A stretch of 42,422 nt of DNA, taken from positions 1-42,422 of the forward strand of contig JANRID010000013.1 in the NCBI GenBank assembly GCA_033765305.1. The letters are read 5' to 3'. Source of the stretch: RDXT01 sp033765305. GTDB lineage: Bacteria > Bacteroidota > Bacteroidia > J057. Positions 32,552 through 39,821 of the stretch are shown piece by piece; the first letter of the stretch is position 1, and each line of letters begins with the position of its first letter. A program made the translations under genes and the position numbers. The notes beneath the pieces are model-generated. The model was given only the letters and a program-made list of their open reading frames with translations, had not been told where the DNA came from and did no database searches.

Positions 32552-34222
32552 ATGCAAAACCGGAGCCTGGTCCTGCTGCTGGGGCTGGCCTGCGCGGCGG
32601 GGGTGCCGCTGGCAGGCCAGCCGGTTCCGTGCATGGCGGGGACGCCTGCGCTGGCAGCCGTACAGGGGCTGATGGAGATCGCGCCGGACTCTGCGCTGCG
32701 GGCTGCCAAGCAGCTGGAGAAGCGGTTCGAAGCGGAGGGCGCGGCTGCCGGCCTGGCCTGCACGCGGCAGCTGATTGCGCTGCTCTGCTACCGGCTGAGC
32801 AATTTTCCGCAGGCGCTTGCCTATCAGCTCGACGCGCACAGCCTCTGGACACAGCAGGGGGAGCCGGACCTGCTGGCTGCCAGCTTCAACCAGCTGGGGT
32901 GGATCTACTATGCATCCGGCCGGGCAGCGCTGGCGCGGCAGTCCTTCCAGCAGGCGCATGCCCAGTACGAAGCGCTCGGCGACCGCGGCGGCGTAGCAGC
33001 AGCGCTGGGCAATCTGGGCCATATGCTGGAAAAGGAAGCCCGCTACGATGAAGCGGAAGGCTATCAGCTGGAAGCGCTTGCCATGTACCGCCAGCTGGGC
33101 GACTCGGGCGGCGTGGCGCGGATCTACACCCACCTGGGAAGCATCGCGGAGGACGAGCAGCGGTTTGACGATGCGATGCAGTATTTCCGGCTGGCCCAGG
33201 CGTACTACAGCCGGCAGGGTGCCCTGCGCGAACTGCTCGACGTGTACAACAACCTCGGGGATGTGTACCAGAAAACGGGCCGCTACGCCGAGTCGCTGGA
33301 ATTTACCCGGCAGGCCCTGCGGCTGGCAGCCCTGCTCCAGGACAAGCCCAAGCTTACGTCCTCCTACCGCGACCTTGGCGAGACCTATGCCCTGCTGGGC
33401 ATGCCGGCGGCGGCCTATGCCTGTCTGGACAGCGCCTGGAAGCTGTACCACGAGGTCTATCCGGACGAATCGGCCCGGCAGCTGGCGGCGATGCAGGCCC
33501 TGTACGAAACCGAGCGCATGAGCGCCGAGATCGGGCGCCTCCAGCAGCAGGAGCGGGCCAACCTGCTCCTGGCCGCCGGCGCACTGCTGGGCCTCGTGCT
33601 GCTCGCCACCATCGCCCTGCTGATCTTCCGGCAGCAGCGCTGGAGCATCCGGAACGGGCAGCTCATCGCTGAGCGCAACCGGCAGATCTTCGCCCAGGAG
33701 CAGGCGCTGCTGCGCGCCGAGATCGAAAACCGGCGGCTGAACGAACTCCGCCTGGGGGAGGAACTCGCCGCCAAGTCCAGCTCCCTCTCCGCCCATACCC
33801 TCCACACCATCCGCAAAAACCAGGTGCTGGACCAGATCCGCTCGCGCCTCCAGGCTACCCTCAAAGCCCGCAGCCGGGAATACCGTCAGGTCATTCAGGA
33901 TACGCTGCGCCTGACCGAGGCCCACCTCGACCAGGAACGGGAATGGGAGGACTTCCGGAAGATGTTCGAGCAGGTGCACCAGGCCTTCTTCGACGTGCTG
34001 GCCCAGCGTTTTCCGGATCTTTCGCCAGCTGAAATCAAACTCTGCGCGCTCATCCGCCTGCGGATGGAGTCGCGCGATATGGCCGCATTTCTCGGCATTT
34101 CCCCCGACAGCCTCCGCATCGCCCGCTACCGCCTGAAGCGCAAGCTGGGCCTGGGCCCGGATACCAGCCTGACCGAGTTTGTCCAGACCCTGGCCGCAGG
34201 CACCGGCCCGGAGGGCGCTTAA
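32552..34222 (+). CDS. Membrane-tethered TPR protein with C-terminal helix-turn-helix
   Basis: A 556-residue protein. A signal or anchor segment (MQNRSLVLLLGLACAAGVPL) is followed by about six TPR repeats (residues about 60-320; for example ASFNQLGWIYYASGRAALA and DVYNNLGDVYQKTGRYAES). A transmembrane helix at about 330-352 (LLLAAGALLGLVLLATIALL) and a coiled coil come next. The last 100 residues (FFDVLAQRFPDLSPAEIKL, then SRDMAAFLGISPDSLRIARYRLKRKLGL) form a LuxR-like helix-turn-helix. The layout puts the TPRs in the periplasm and the DNA-binding domain in the cytoplasm: a one-component membrane regulator common in Bacteroidota. Location suggests it controls one of the adjacent TonB-dependent receptors (inference). 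Confidence 0.88.
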   Translation: MQNRSLVLLLGLACAAGVPLAGQPVPCMAGTPALAAVQGLMEIAPDSALRAAKQLEKRFEAEGAAAGLACTRQLIALLCYRLSNFPQALAYQLDAHSLWTQQGEPDLLAASFNQLGWIYYASGRAALARQSFQQAHAQYEALGDRGGVAAALGNLGHMLEKEARYDEAEGYQLEALAMYRQLGDSGGVARIYTHLGSIAEDEQRFDDAMQYFRLAQAYYSRQGALRELLDVYNNLGDVYQKTGRYAESLEFTRQALRLAALLQDKPKLTSSYRDLGETYALLGMPAAAYACLDSAWKLYHEVYPDESARQLAAMQALYETERMSAEIGRLQQQERANLLLAAGALLGLVLLATIALLIFRQQRWSIRNGQLIAERNRQIFAQEQALLRAEIENRRLNELRLGEELAAKSSSLSAHTLHTIRKNQVLDQIRSRLQATLKARSREYRQVIQDTLRLTEAHLDQEREWEDFRKMFEQVHQAFFDVLAQRFPDLSPAEIKLCALIRLRMESRDMAAFLGISPDSLRIARYRLKRKLGLGPDTSLTEFVQTLAAGTGPEGA

Positions 34223-34241
34223 CGTATCCTTAATGGAAAAA

Positions 34242-34257
34242 TAACACCCGCGTGTTA
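34242..34257. promoter_or_regulatory. Inverted repeat ahead of the phytase-locus receptor
   Basis: TAACAC, a 4-nt CCGC centre and GTGTTA form an inverted repeat about 106 bp upstream of the predicted -33 element of the receptor gene and 20 bp after the stop codon of the TPR-HTH regulator. It could be a small operator or the stem of a weak terminator; there is no T-run to favour the latter. Confidence 0.3.
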
Positions 34258-34362
34258 CTCGCAACCGACTATCCGTCAGGCGAATACATGTGAATTTTTC
34301 TGCATGTTGCCGCCTTGTTAACGGCTGCTGCCCTCGTGCTGCCGCCCGGCGGCGGCGGCGGG

Positions 34363-34394
34363 TTGGAGCAGGCCCCGAACCGGCTGTAAGATTG
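34363..34394 (+). promoter_or_regulatory. Predicted promoter of the phytase locus
   Basis: TTG at 34363-34365, a 21-bp spacer, and TAAGATTG at 34387-34394, one fixed position away from TAnnTTTG. The receptor ATG at 34418 follows 23 bp later. Confidence 0.55.
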
Positions 34395-34417
34395 GGCCGT
34401 CATCAAATCCCGTTCCC

Positions 34418-37129
34418 ATGACTCTCTACAGCCGTCTTGCAGGCCTGCTTTTCTGCCTGCTCCCGACCGCCCTCGCAGCCCAGAACGGGCTGCTCACCGG
34501 GCAGGTCAGCGATGCGAAAAGCGGCCAGCCCCTTGCAGGCGCCACCCTGTCCATCCCCGGAGCCGGCATTGGCGCTGCCACCGACCTCAACGGGCGGTTC
34601 GTGCTTCCGGTAAAGGCAGGAGAGGTAACCCTCCTGGTCCGCTACATCGGATATGCAGACACGACGCTCCGGATCCCGGTAGCTGCCGGCAGCAGCCAGC
34701 AGCTCGACATCGCACTGTCTTCCCGCACCTATGAGCTGAGCGGGGTGGTCATCACCGGCCAGCTCCAGGGCCAGGCGCGGGCGCTCAACCAGCAGCGCGC
34801 CGCCGACCATATCAAAAACATCGTCGCGGCGGATCAGATCGGCCGCTTCCCCGACCCCAATGCCGCCGAGGCCCTGCAGCGGGTGCCCGGCGTCAACATC
34901 GAGCGGGACCAGGGCGAAGGGCGCTACGTGCTGGTGCGCGGACTTGCGCCGCAGTTCACCAACATCAGCGTCAACGGCGAGCAGATCCCGTCGCCGGAAG
35001 CCGACGTGCGCTATGTGGCCCTGGACGCTATTCCCGCCGACCAGCTGGCCTCCATGGAGGTATCCAAAGCCCTCACCCCCGACATGGACGGCGACGCCAT
35101 CGGCGGATCGGTCAACCTGATCACCCGCACCGCCCAGGGCGGCGATCCGCAGCTGAGCGCCTCGCTCGCCGGCGGCTACAACGCCCTCATGAACCGCCCC
35201 AACCTCCAGGGCTCGCTCATGGCGGCCCGCCGCTTCGGCGCCAGGGAGCGCTTCGGCGCGCTGGTCAATGTCAGCCAGTATCACAATGCCCTCGGCTCCG
35301 ACAACTGGGAGCGCGAACCCTTCGACAATGAAGTCGAACTGCGCGACTACGAGCTCACCCGCACCCGTTTCGGGCTGAGCGCCACCTTCGACTACCGCTT
35401 CAACCCCCGCAACGAGGTGTATGTCCGGGCCCTCTCGACCCGCTTCACCGACCGCGAATGGCGCCGCCGCTATGTCTTCATTCCCGAAGACGAGGAAATC
35501 GAGCGCCTGACCAAGGACCGCTTCGAGGCGCAGTCGGTGCAGAGCGTCAACGCCGGCGGGCGGCACCTTTTCCCGCACCTGCAGCTGGATTACGAGGTGC
35601 AGTATGCCTACGGCGAACAGGATACGCCCTACGACATCGAAGGCGCCTTCATCGCCGGGCTGCCCAGCAGCCTGGGATTCAGCAGCCGCGAATTCCCGGC
35701 GATCGATGCGCCGGGCTACCTGGACAACAGCGAGTATGAATTCGACTCGTTCGAGGCCGGCAGCACCCTCGCGCAGGACCAGAACCTGACGGCCAAGGTC
35801 AACATCGGCCTGCCCTACAGCCTCGGCGGCCGCCCGGGCCTGCTGAAGTTCGGCGGCAAGGTGCGCCTGAAGGACAAGTCCTACCGCATCCGGCAGGAGG
35901 TGTACGAATCCACAGGCGGCGTGCCCAACCTCGACGAATTCGAGGGCGGGCTGCTCGACACCCGTTTCCTCGGCGGGCAGTATGAGCTGGCACCCCCCCT
36001 GGACATCGGCCGGCTGATGACCTATTTCAACGGAAACCCCCAGCAGTTCGAGCTGCAGATCGAGGACAAGGCCATCGATGAAGCCCTCGAATCCTACGAG
36101 GCCTCCGAAGATGTGTATGCCGGCTACCTGATGGCCCGGCAGCAGCTCGACAAGCTGATGATTCTCGGCGGTGCCCGCTACGAGTTTACCCGCACGCAGT
36201 ACCTGTCGAGCGATGTGGTGATCGCCCCCAACGGCGACCTGCAGGAGATCCGGCCTGTATCGGGCGGGCGCGACTATGCCTTCCTGCTGCCGCAGCTGCA
36301 CCTGCGCTACGCCGTGAACCCCTCCACCAACCTGCGCGCAGCGGCCACCTTCACCTATGCCCGCCCTAATTTCTCCGAAATCGTACCCTCGCAGGAAGCC
36401 AACTTCGAGGATGAGGAAGCCACGGTGGGCAATCCGGAGCTGCGGCCTGTAGGCGCCTTCAATCTGGATCTGCTCGGCGAGCATTACTACGGCAATGTCG
36501 GCTTGCTCTCCGGGGGGGTGTTCTTCAAGCGGCTCGACGGGTTTATCTACAACCGCATCAGCTTCGACAGCCAGTATCCGCTCACCGGCACGCCCATCGC
36601 TACGGGCATCGACGTGACCCAGGCCCAGAACGGCAACCAGGCCCGCCTGCTGGGCGCCGAGATTGCCTTCCAGCGCAGCCTTAGCTTCCTGCCCGGCTTC
36701 TGGTCCGGATTCGGCCTGTATGCCAACTATACCTACACCTATTCCTCCGCTGCCATCCAGAGCCGCGAAGCCGACGAGGACAACCCCGACCTCGAAGAGA
36801 TGCTCCGCCTGCCCGGACAGGCCACCCATGTGGGCAATATCTCCCTCGCCTACGAGCGCAAGGGCTTCTCGGCCCGGCTTTCGGCCAACTTCAACGGCTC
36901 CTACCTGAGCGAAATCGGCGCCTCCGCAGAAGAGGATATCTACGTGGCCGACCGCCTGCAGCTCGACCTGAACCTGTCCTACGCCCTCAGCGAACGCTTC
37001 CGGGTCTTCGGCGAGTTCCTCAACCTGACCAACCAGCCCTTCGAAGTGTACCAGGGCCAGCCTGAAACCCGGATTCAGCGGGAGTTCTACGCCTGGTGGT
37101 CGCGCTTCGGGGTAAAATTCGACTTCTGA
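34418..37129 (+). CDS. TonB-dependent receptor of the phytase locus
   Basis: A 903-residue receptor with a signal peptide (1 to about 21), a carboxypeptidase-regulatory-like domain (about 25-110: LTGQVSDAKSGQPLAGATLS, then RYIGYADTTL), and a plug of the Xanthomonas/Caulobacter type: QQRAADHIKNIVAADQIGRF, PDPNAAEALQRVPGVNIER and GDAIGGSVNLITRTA. A long barrel ends in RFGVKFDF with a C-terminal Phe. Receptors of this subgroup are often next to genes for the enzymes that process their substrate; here the third gene on is a beta-propeller phytase. I infer the cargo is phytate or its breakdown products, but a barrel sequence alone does not show this. Confidence 0.93.
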   Translation: MTLYSRLAGLLFCLLPTALAAQNGLLTGQVSDAKSGQPLAGATLSIPGAGIGAATDLNGRFVLPVKAGEVTLLVRYIGYADTTLRIPVAAGSSQQLDIALSSRTYELSGVVITGQLQGQARALNQQRAADHIKNIVAADQIGRFPDPNAAEALQRVPGVNIERDQGEGRYVLVRGLAPQFTNISVNGEQIPSPEADVRYVALDAIPADQLASMEVSKALTPDMDGDAIGGSVNLITRTAQGGDPQLSASLAGGYNALMNRPNLQGSLMAARRFGARERFGALVNVSQYHNALGSDNWEREPFDNEVELRDYELTRTRFGLSATFDYRFNPRNEVYVRALSTRFTDREWRRRYVFIPEDEEIERLTKDRFEAQSVQSVNAGGRHLFPHLQLDYEVQYAYGEQDTPYDIEGAFIAGLPSSLGFSSREFPAIDAPGYLDNSEYEFDSFEAGSTLAQDQNLTAKVNIGLPYSLGGRPGLLKFGGKVRLKDKSYRIRQEVYESTGGVPNLDEFEGGLLDTRFLGGQYELAPPLDIGRLMTYFNGNPQQFELQIEDKAIDEALESYEASEDVYAGYLMARQQLDKLMILGGARYEFTRTQYLSSDVVIAPNGDLQEIRPVSGGRDYAFLLPQLHLRYAVNPSTNLRAAATFTYARPNFSEIVPSQEANFEDEEATVGNPELRPVGAFNLDLLGEHYYGNVGLLSGGVFFKRLDGFIYNRISFDSQYPLTGTPIATGIDVTQAQNGNQARLLGAEIAFQRSLSFLPGFWSGFGLYANYTYTYSSAAIQSREADEDNPDLEEMLRLPGQATHVGNISLAYERKGFSARLSANFNGSYLSEIGASAEEDIYVADRLQLDLNLSYALSERFRVFGEFLNLTNQPFEVYQGQPETRIQREFYAWWSRFGVKFDF

Positions 37130-37152
37130 TGCCCTCCGCTCATCCGATCCCT

Positions 37153-38178
37153 ATGAAATTCCGGCTTCTCCCGCTGCTCTGCGCAGCAGCGCTCCTGGCA
37201 GCCCAGGGCTGTACCCAGGAAAACGACGGCGTGATCCTCCCAATGGATTATGCCGACTTCCCCCAGATCCTCGCATTCGACGACGAGGAAAGCGGAGACC
37301 TCGAAGACAGCGACGAGGCCGGCTTCGTGCTGAAGCTGCTCGACCGCATCGATCCGGACGGCGAGGAACTGGGCGGGCGCATCGTGCCCCTCGATGCCGG
37401 CGTCACGGTGGAGTTTGAGGTCGAAGCCGAAGGCTTCAGCAATCTGGCCGATTACCTGCTGGGCTGGGAGGCATTCTACGAAGTGGACGACTGCACCACT
37501 TCCAGCGACCTCAATATCGACCTGGGTCTGGCCTTCGACCCGGCGACCGGGCGCGGCAGCGTGACCTTCCCCGCCGAGGTGGAGGAGATCGAGGTGGTGT
37601 TTGAGCTGAACGACGCACTGTTCGATGACGATGTGCAGAATGGCGATGCCCGCGGCTTCGCGGTGACCCTCACCGGCACCAGCAGCGGCCAGGTGCTGGT
37701 CAATCCCGAGGCCGGATTCGAGTACCTTGCGCTGGACGACGAACTGATCTTCGGCGGCTGGGAGCTGGATCTGGCCCTGCCCGGCAACTTCGAGGCCCTG
37801 CAGGCCCTGCTGGGGCTGGTGAACGAGGATGCCGCCGCACTGGCCGCCGCCGACCTGGACAAGGCCGAGATCGAATTCGGGCTGCTCGAAGCGGTCTTCA
37901 AACTGGAACTCACCGAAACGGAAACGGTGGAGGAATGCGGCGAAATTGAAACCGTGCCGGTGGAGATCGAAGTCGAAACCGAGTACGAATCGCTGACCGA
38001 CGACGCCACGGAAGGCGAACTCGAGCTGATCGGCGAAGTGGAGGACGACGCGGGCCGGGTGACCGAGTTTGTCTTCGCAGGCAGCTTCCGCATCGAAGGC
38101 GGGCAGCTGATCCTGACCCTCGACGCGGAATACGACGACGAGACCCGCGAGGGCCTTGTGCTGACCTTTGTCCGCTGA
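37153..38178 (+). CDS. Strongly acidic lipoprotein
   Basis: A 341-residue protein whose start at 37153 gives a lipoprotein signal peptide (MKFRLLPLLCAAALLAAQGC, lipobox AAQGC, C20). The mature part is very rich in Asp and Glu (for example AFDDEESGDLEDSDEAGFVL and VPVEIEVETEYESLTDDA), and I count only three lysines after the signal peptide. The pattern is mainly beta strands. I recognise no domain. It begins 23 bp after the receptor stop codon and the phytase start is about 97 bp after it, so the three are probably one transcript. Beta-propeller phytases need calcium and act on calcium phytate, so an acidic surface lipoprotein beside one could bind calcium or the complex; this is inference. 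Confidence 0.85.
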   Translation: MKFRLLPLLCAAALLAAQGCTQENDGVILPMDYADFPQILAFDDEESGDLEDSDEAGFVLKLLDRIDPDGEELGGRIVPLDAGVTVEFEVEAEGFSNLADYLLGWEAFYEVDDCTTSSDLNIDLGLAFDPATGRGSVTFPAEVEEIEVVFELNDALFDDDVQNGDARGFAVTLTGTSSGQVLVNPEAGFEYLALDDELIFGGWELDLALPGNFEALQALLGLVNEDAAALAAADLDKAEIEFGLLEAVFKLELTETETVEECGEIETVPVEIEVETEYESLTDDATEGELELIGEVEDDAGRVTEFVFAGSFRIEGGQLILTLDAEYDDETREGLVLTFVR

Positions 38179-38275
38179 TCCTGCATGCTGTCCGAAGACC
38201 TTGTTGTACCGCGGGGAGCCGGCTTCGCCAGACCCTGGCAAGCCGGCCCCGCCCTGTGTAGTTGTATCTGATCCG

Positions 38276-39343
38276 ATGCGCATGAAACGATTTGCGATGC
38301 CGGCAGCCGCTGCGCTGCTGCTGGCCGCCTGCGAGGCTCCCAAACGGACCGCAGGCGATGCCGGCGGCCCGCTGCCGGTGGTGAAGCCCCGATACGTGAC
38401 CGAAAAGGTGCGGCACGATACCGACGACCCCGCGATCTGGGTGAATCCCGCAGATCCGGCCCAAAGCCTGATCCTCGGCACCGACAAGGACGCCGACGGC
38501 GCGCTGTATGTCTTCGACCTGCAGGGGCGCATCATTCCCGAAAAAACCGTGCGCCCCCTCCGGCGGCCCAACAATGTGGACCTCGAATACGGCTTTCTCC
38601 TCGGCGGCGTGCCCACCGACATCGCCGTCGTCACCGAGCGCATGAGCTCCATGCTCCGCATCTATGCCGTGCCCGACATGCGGCCCGTGGACGGCGGCGG
38701 CATCCCGGTCTTCGAAGGCGAGGCCGGGCCGGAGCACCGCGACCTGATGGGCATCGCGCTGTACAAGCAGCCGGCGACCGGCGAGGTGTATGCGATCGTG
38801 GGCCGCAAGCAGGGCCCGCAGGACGGCACCTACCTCTGGCAGTACCGCCTGGCCGATGCCGGCGGCGGGCGCATCGGGGCGGTGCTTGTGCGGAAATTTG
38901 GTGCCTACAGCGGCCTGAAGGAGATCGAGGCCATCGCCGTGGACGACAGCCTGGGCTACGTGTACTACTCCGATGAGCAGGCCGGCATCCGGAAATACCA
39001 TGCCGATCCGGCTCGCGGCAACGAGGAGCTGGCCTTTTTCGGGCAGGAAGGCTTTGCCGAGGACCACGAGGGCATCTCCCTCTATGCCGAGCCCGGCGGG
39101 GCAGGCTGGCTGATCGTCTCCGACCAGGGGGCTGACCGCTTCCGGATCTATACCCGCCAGGGGCCGCCCGGCCAGCCGCATGCCCACCAGCTGGTCAGGA
39201 CGGTGCGGGTCGCCGCGCGCGAGAGCGACGGATCCGAGACCATTGCCCGCCCGATGGGCCCGGATTTTCCCCGGGGCCTCTTCGTAGCCATGAGCACCGA
39301 CCGGACCTTCCACCTGTACCGCTGGGAGGACCTGGCGGAGTAA
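38276..39343 (+). CDS. Beta-propeller phytase (3-phytase) lipoprotein
   Basis: A 355-residue protein with a lipoprotein signal peptide (MRMKRFAMPAAAALLLAAC). The mature part has the landmark strands of beta-propeller phytases: HDTDDPAIWVNPADPAQSLI, LGTDKDADGALYVFDLQG, NNVDLEYGF, and EEGFAEDHEGISLY-like calcium-binding acidic stretches near the end. These six-bladed enzymes use calcium to hydrolyse phytate (inositol hexakisphosphate) to lower inositol phosphates and free phosphate outside the inner membrane. A start at 38282 (MKRFAMP) is also possible. Position behind a TonB receptor and an acidic lipoprotein supports a role in phosphate acquisition. Confidence 0.93.
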   Translation: MRMKRFAMPAAAALLLAACEAPKRTAGDAGGPLPVVKPRYVTEKVRHDTDDPAIWVNPADPAQSLILGTDKDADGALYVFDLQGRIIPEKTVRPLRRPNNVDLEYGFLLGGVPTDIAVVTERMSSMLRIYAVPDMRPVDGGGIPVFEGEAGPEHRDLMGIALYKQPATGEVYAIVGRKQGPQDGTYLWQYRLADAGGGRIGAVLVRKFGAYSGLKEIEAIAVDDSLGYVYYSDEQAGIRKYHADPARGNEELAFFGQEGFAEDHEGISLYAEPGGAGWLIVSDQGADRFRIYTRQGPPGQPHAHQLVRTVRVAARESDGSETIARPMGPDFPRGLFVAMSTDRTFHLYRWEDLAE

Positions 39344-39385
39344 GGCAGGCCCGGGGCGGCGGGCCGCCTGCGGGGCGGCGTTCGC

Positions 39386-39433
39386 ACGCGTGTATGTAGA
39401 GACGCAATTAATCGCGTCTCTACATACACGCGT
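39386..39433. repeat. Dispersed-type palindromic repeat, copy 1
   Basis: A 20-bp inverted repeat (39386-39405 and 39414-39433) around an 8-nt centre. Its core is GTAGAGACGC, AATTAATC, GCGTCTCTAC (39396-39423). Elements with these arms are scattered in intergenic regions of many Bacteroidota and cyanobacteria. It should fold as a hairpin in RNA from either strand and could also act as a bidirectional terminator. Confidence 0.8.
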
Positions 39434-39445
39434 AAACCGTAAATA

Positions 39446-39468
39446 CGGCGCAACGCGCCGCCGGATGC
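39446..39468. repeat. 23-bp GC-rich module, copy 1
   Basis: Starts CGGCGCAACGCGCC and ends CCGGATGC. It follows palindrome copy 1 by 22 bp. The second module at 39555-39577 differs from it at one position only, so the palindrome and module appear to be a duplicated unit. Confidence 0.7.
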
Positions 39469-39484
39469 CGCACGCGCACGCGCA

Positions 39485-39504
39485 GGAGGCGCATCCGCGC
39501 CTCC
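39485..39504. repeat. 8-bp-stem hairpin between the repeat copies
   Basis: GGAGGCGC, loop ATCC, GCGCCTCC. Short but perfect; lies between the two palindrome copies. Confidence 0.5.
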
Positions 39505-39514
39505 GGACAATTCC

Positions 39515-39542
39515 GTAGAGACGCGATGCATCGCGTCTCTAC
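39515..39542. repeat. Dispersed-type palindromic repeat, copy 2
   Basis: A perfect 28-bp palindrome with GTAGAGACGC and GCGTCTCTAC arms around GATGCATC, and no loop. It shares both 10-nt arms with copy 1 about 120 bp away, while the centre differs (GATGCATC versus AATTAATC). Confidence 0.8.
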
Positions 39543-39554
39543 ACCGCGCGAATG

Positions 39555-39577
39555 CGGCGCAGCGCGCCGCCGGATGC
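39555..39577. repeat. 23-bp GC-rich module, copy 2
   Basis: Matches the module at 39446-39468 at 22 of 23 positions (G for A at the eighth base) and follows palindrome copy 2 by 12 bp. Confidence 0.7.
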
Positions 39578-39586
39578 GTTTGCGAT

Positions 39587-39625
39587 CGAAGGTATCGGAC
39601 AACTTTGAGTTGTCCGATACCTTCG
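39587..39625. repeat. 18-bp perfect hairpin with 3-nt loop
   Basis: CGAAGGTATCGGACAACT, loop TTG, and the exact reverse complement. The sequence is unrelated to the neighbouring palindromes. A stem this long with so tight a loop is rare by chance. There is no T-run after it, so it is not a classical terminator; it may be a repeat element or an RNA stem. Confidence 0.7.
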
Positions 39626-39821
39626 CCGCCCTTCGCGCCAGCCGCTGAAGGGCCTAAACCGGCAGCCTGTCAAGCGGATCTGCCGCTGGTCAAATTTCCT
39701 GCGGCCCTTGGCGCGGATGGTGGTTGATTTGAGCCTGTTACAAGTCCCGCTCTGTCACCCCCTTTGCCCGGCGCATCCCGCTGCGCCGGATTCCGCCCAA
39801 CCCTGCATCCCTTCTTTGCCC

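Larger units (their letters stand above)
39344..39821. other. 478-bp gene-free, hairpin-rich region
   Basis: No convincing gene lies between the phytase and the beta-barrel gene. The region holds four inverted repeats listed separately (39386-39433, 39485-39504, 39515-39542, 39587-39625) and two nearly identical 23-bp GC-rich modules. From about 39626 to 39821 I see only presumptive leader sequence without a good TAnnTTTG box. Confidence 0.6.

Noticed and set aside
34242..34257. Rho-independent terminator of the TPR-HTH gene
   Set aside because: The stem is only 6 bp and is not followed by a T-run, so I list it only as an inverted repeat.
30047..34264. A 1405-codon open frame on the minus strand across the TonB receptor and the TPR-HTH regulator
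   Set aside because: It lies opposite two genes with clear domains and signal peptides. Such long antisense frames are expected in high-GC DNA, and the translation has no recognisable domain.
34403..36829. An 808-codon open frame on the minus strand opposite the phytase-locus receptor
   Set aside because: Same reason; the sense strand encodes a complete TonB receptor.
39386..39625. CRISPR-like array from the repeated palindromes
   Set aside because: Only two copies, the intervening sequence is itself a repeated module and not a spacer, and no cas genes are near.
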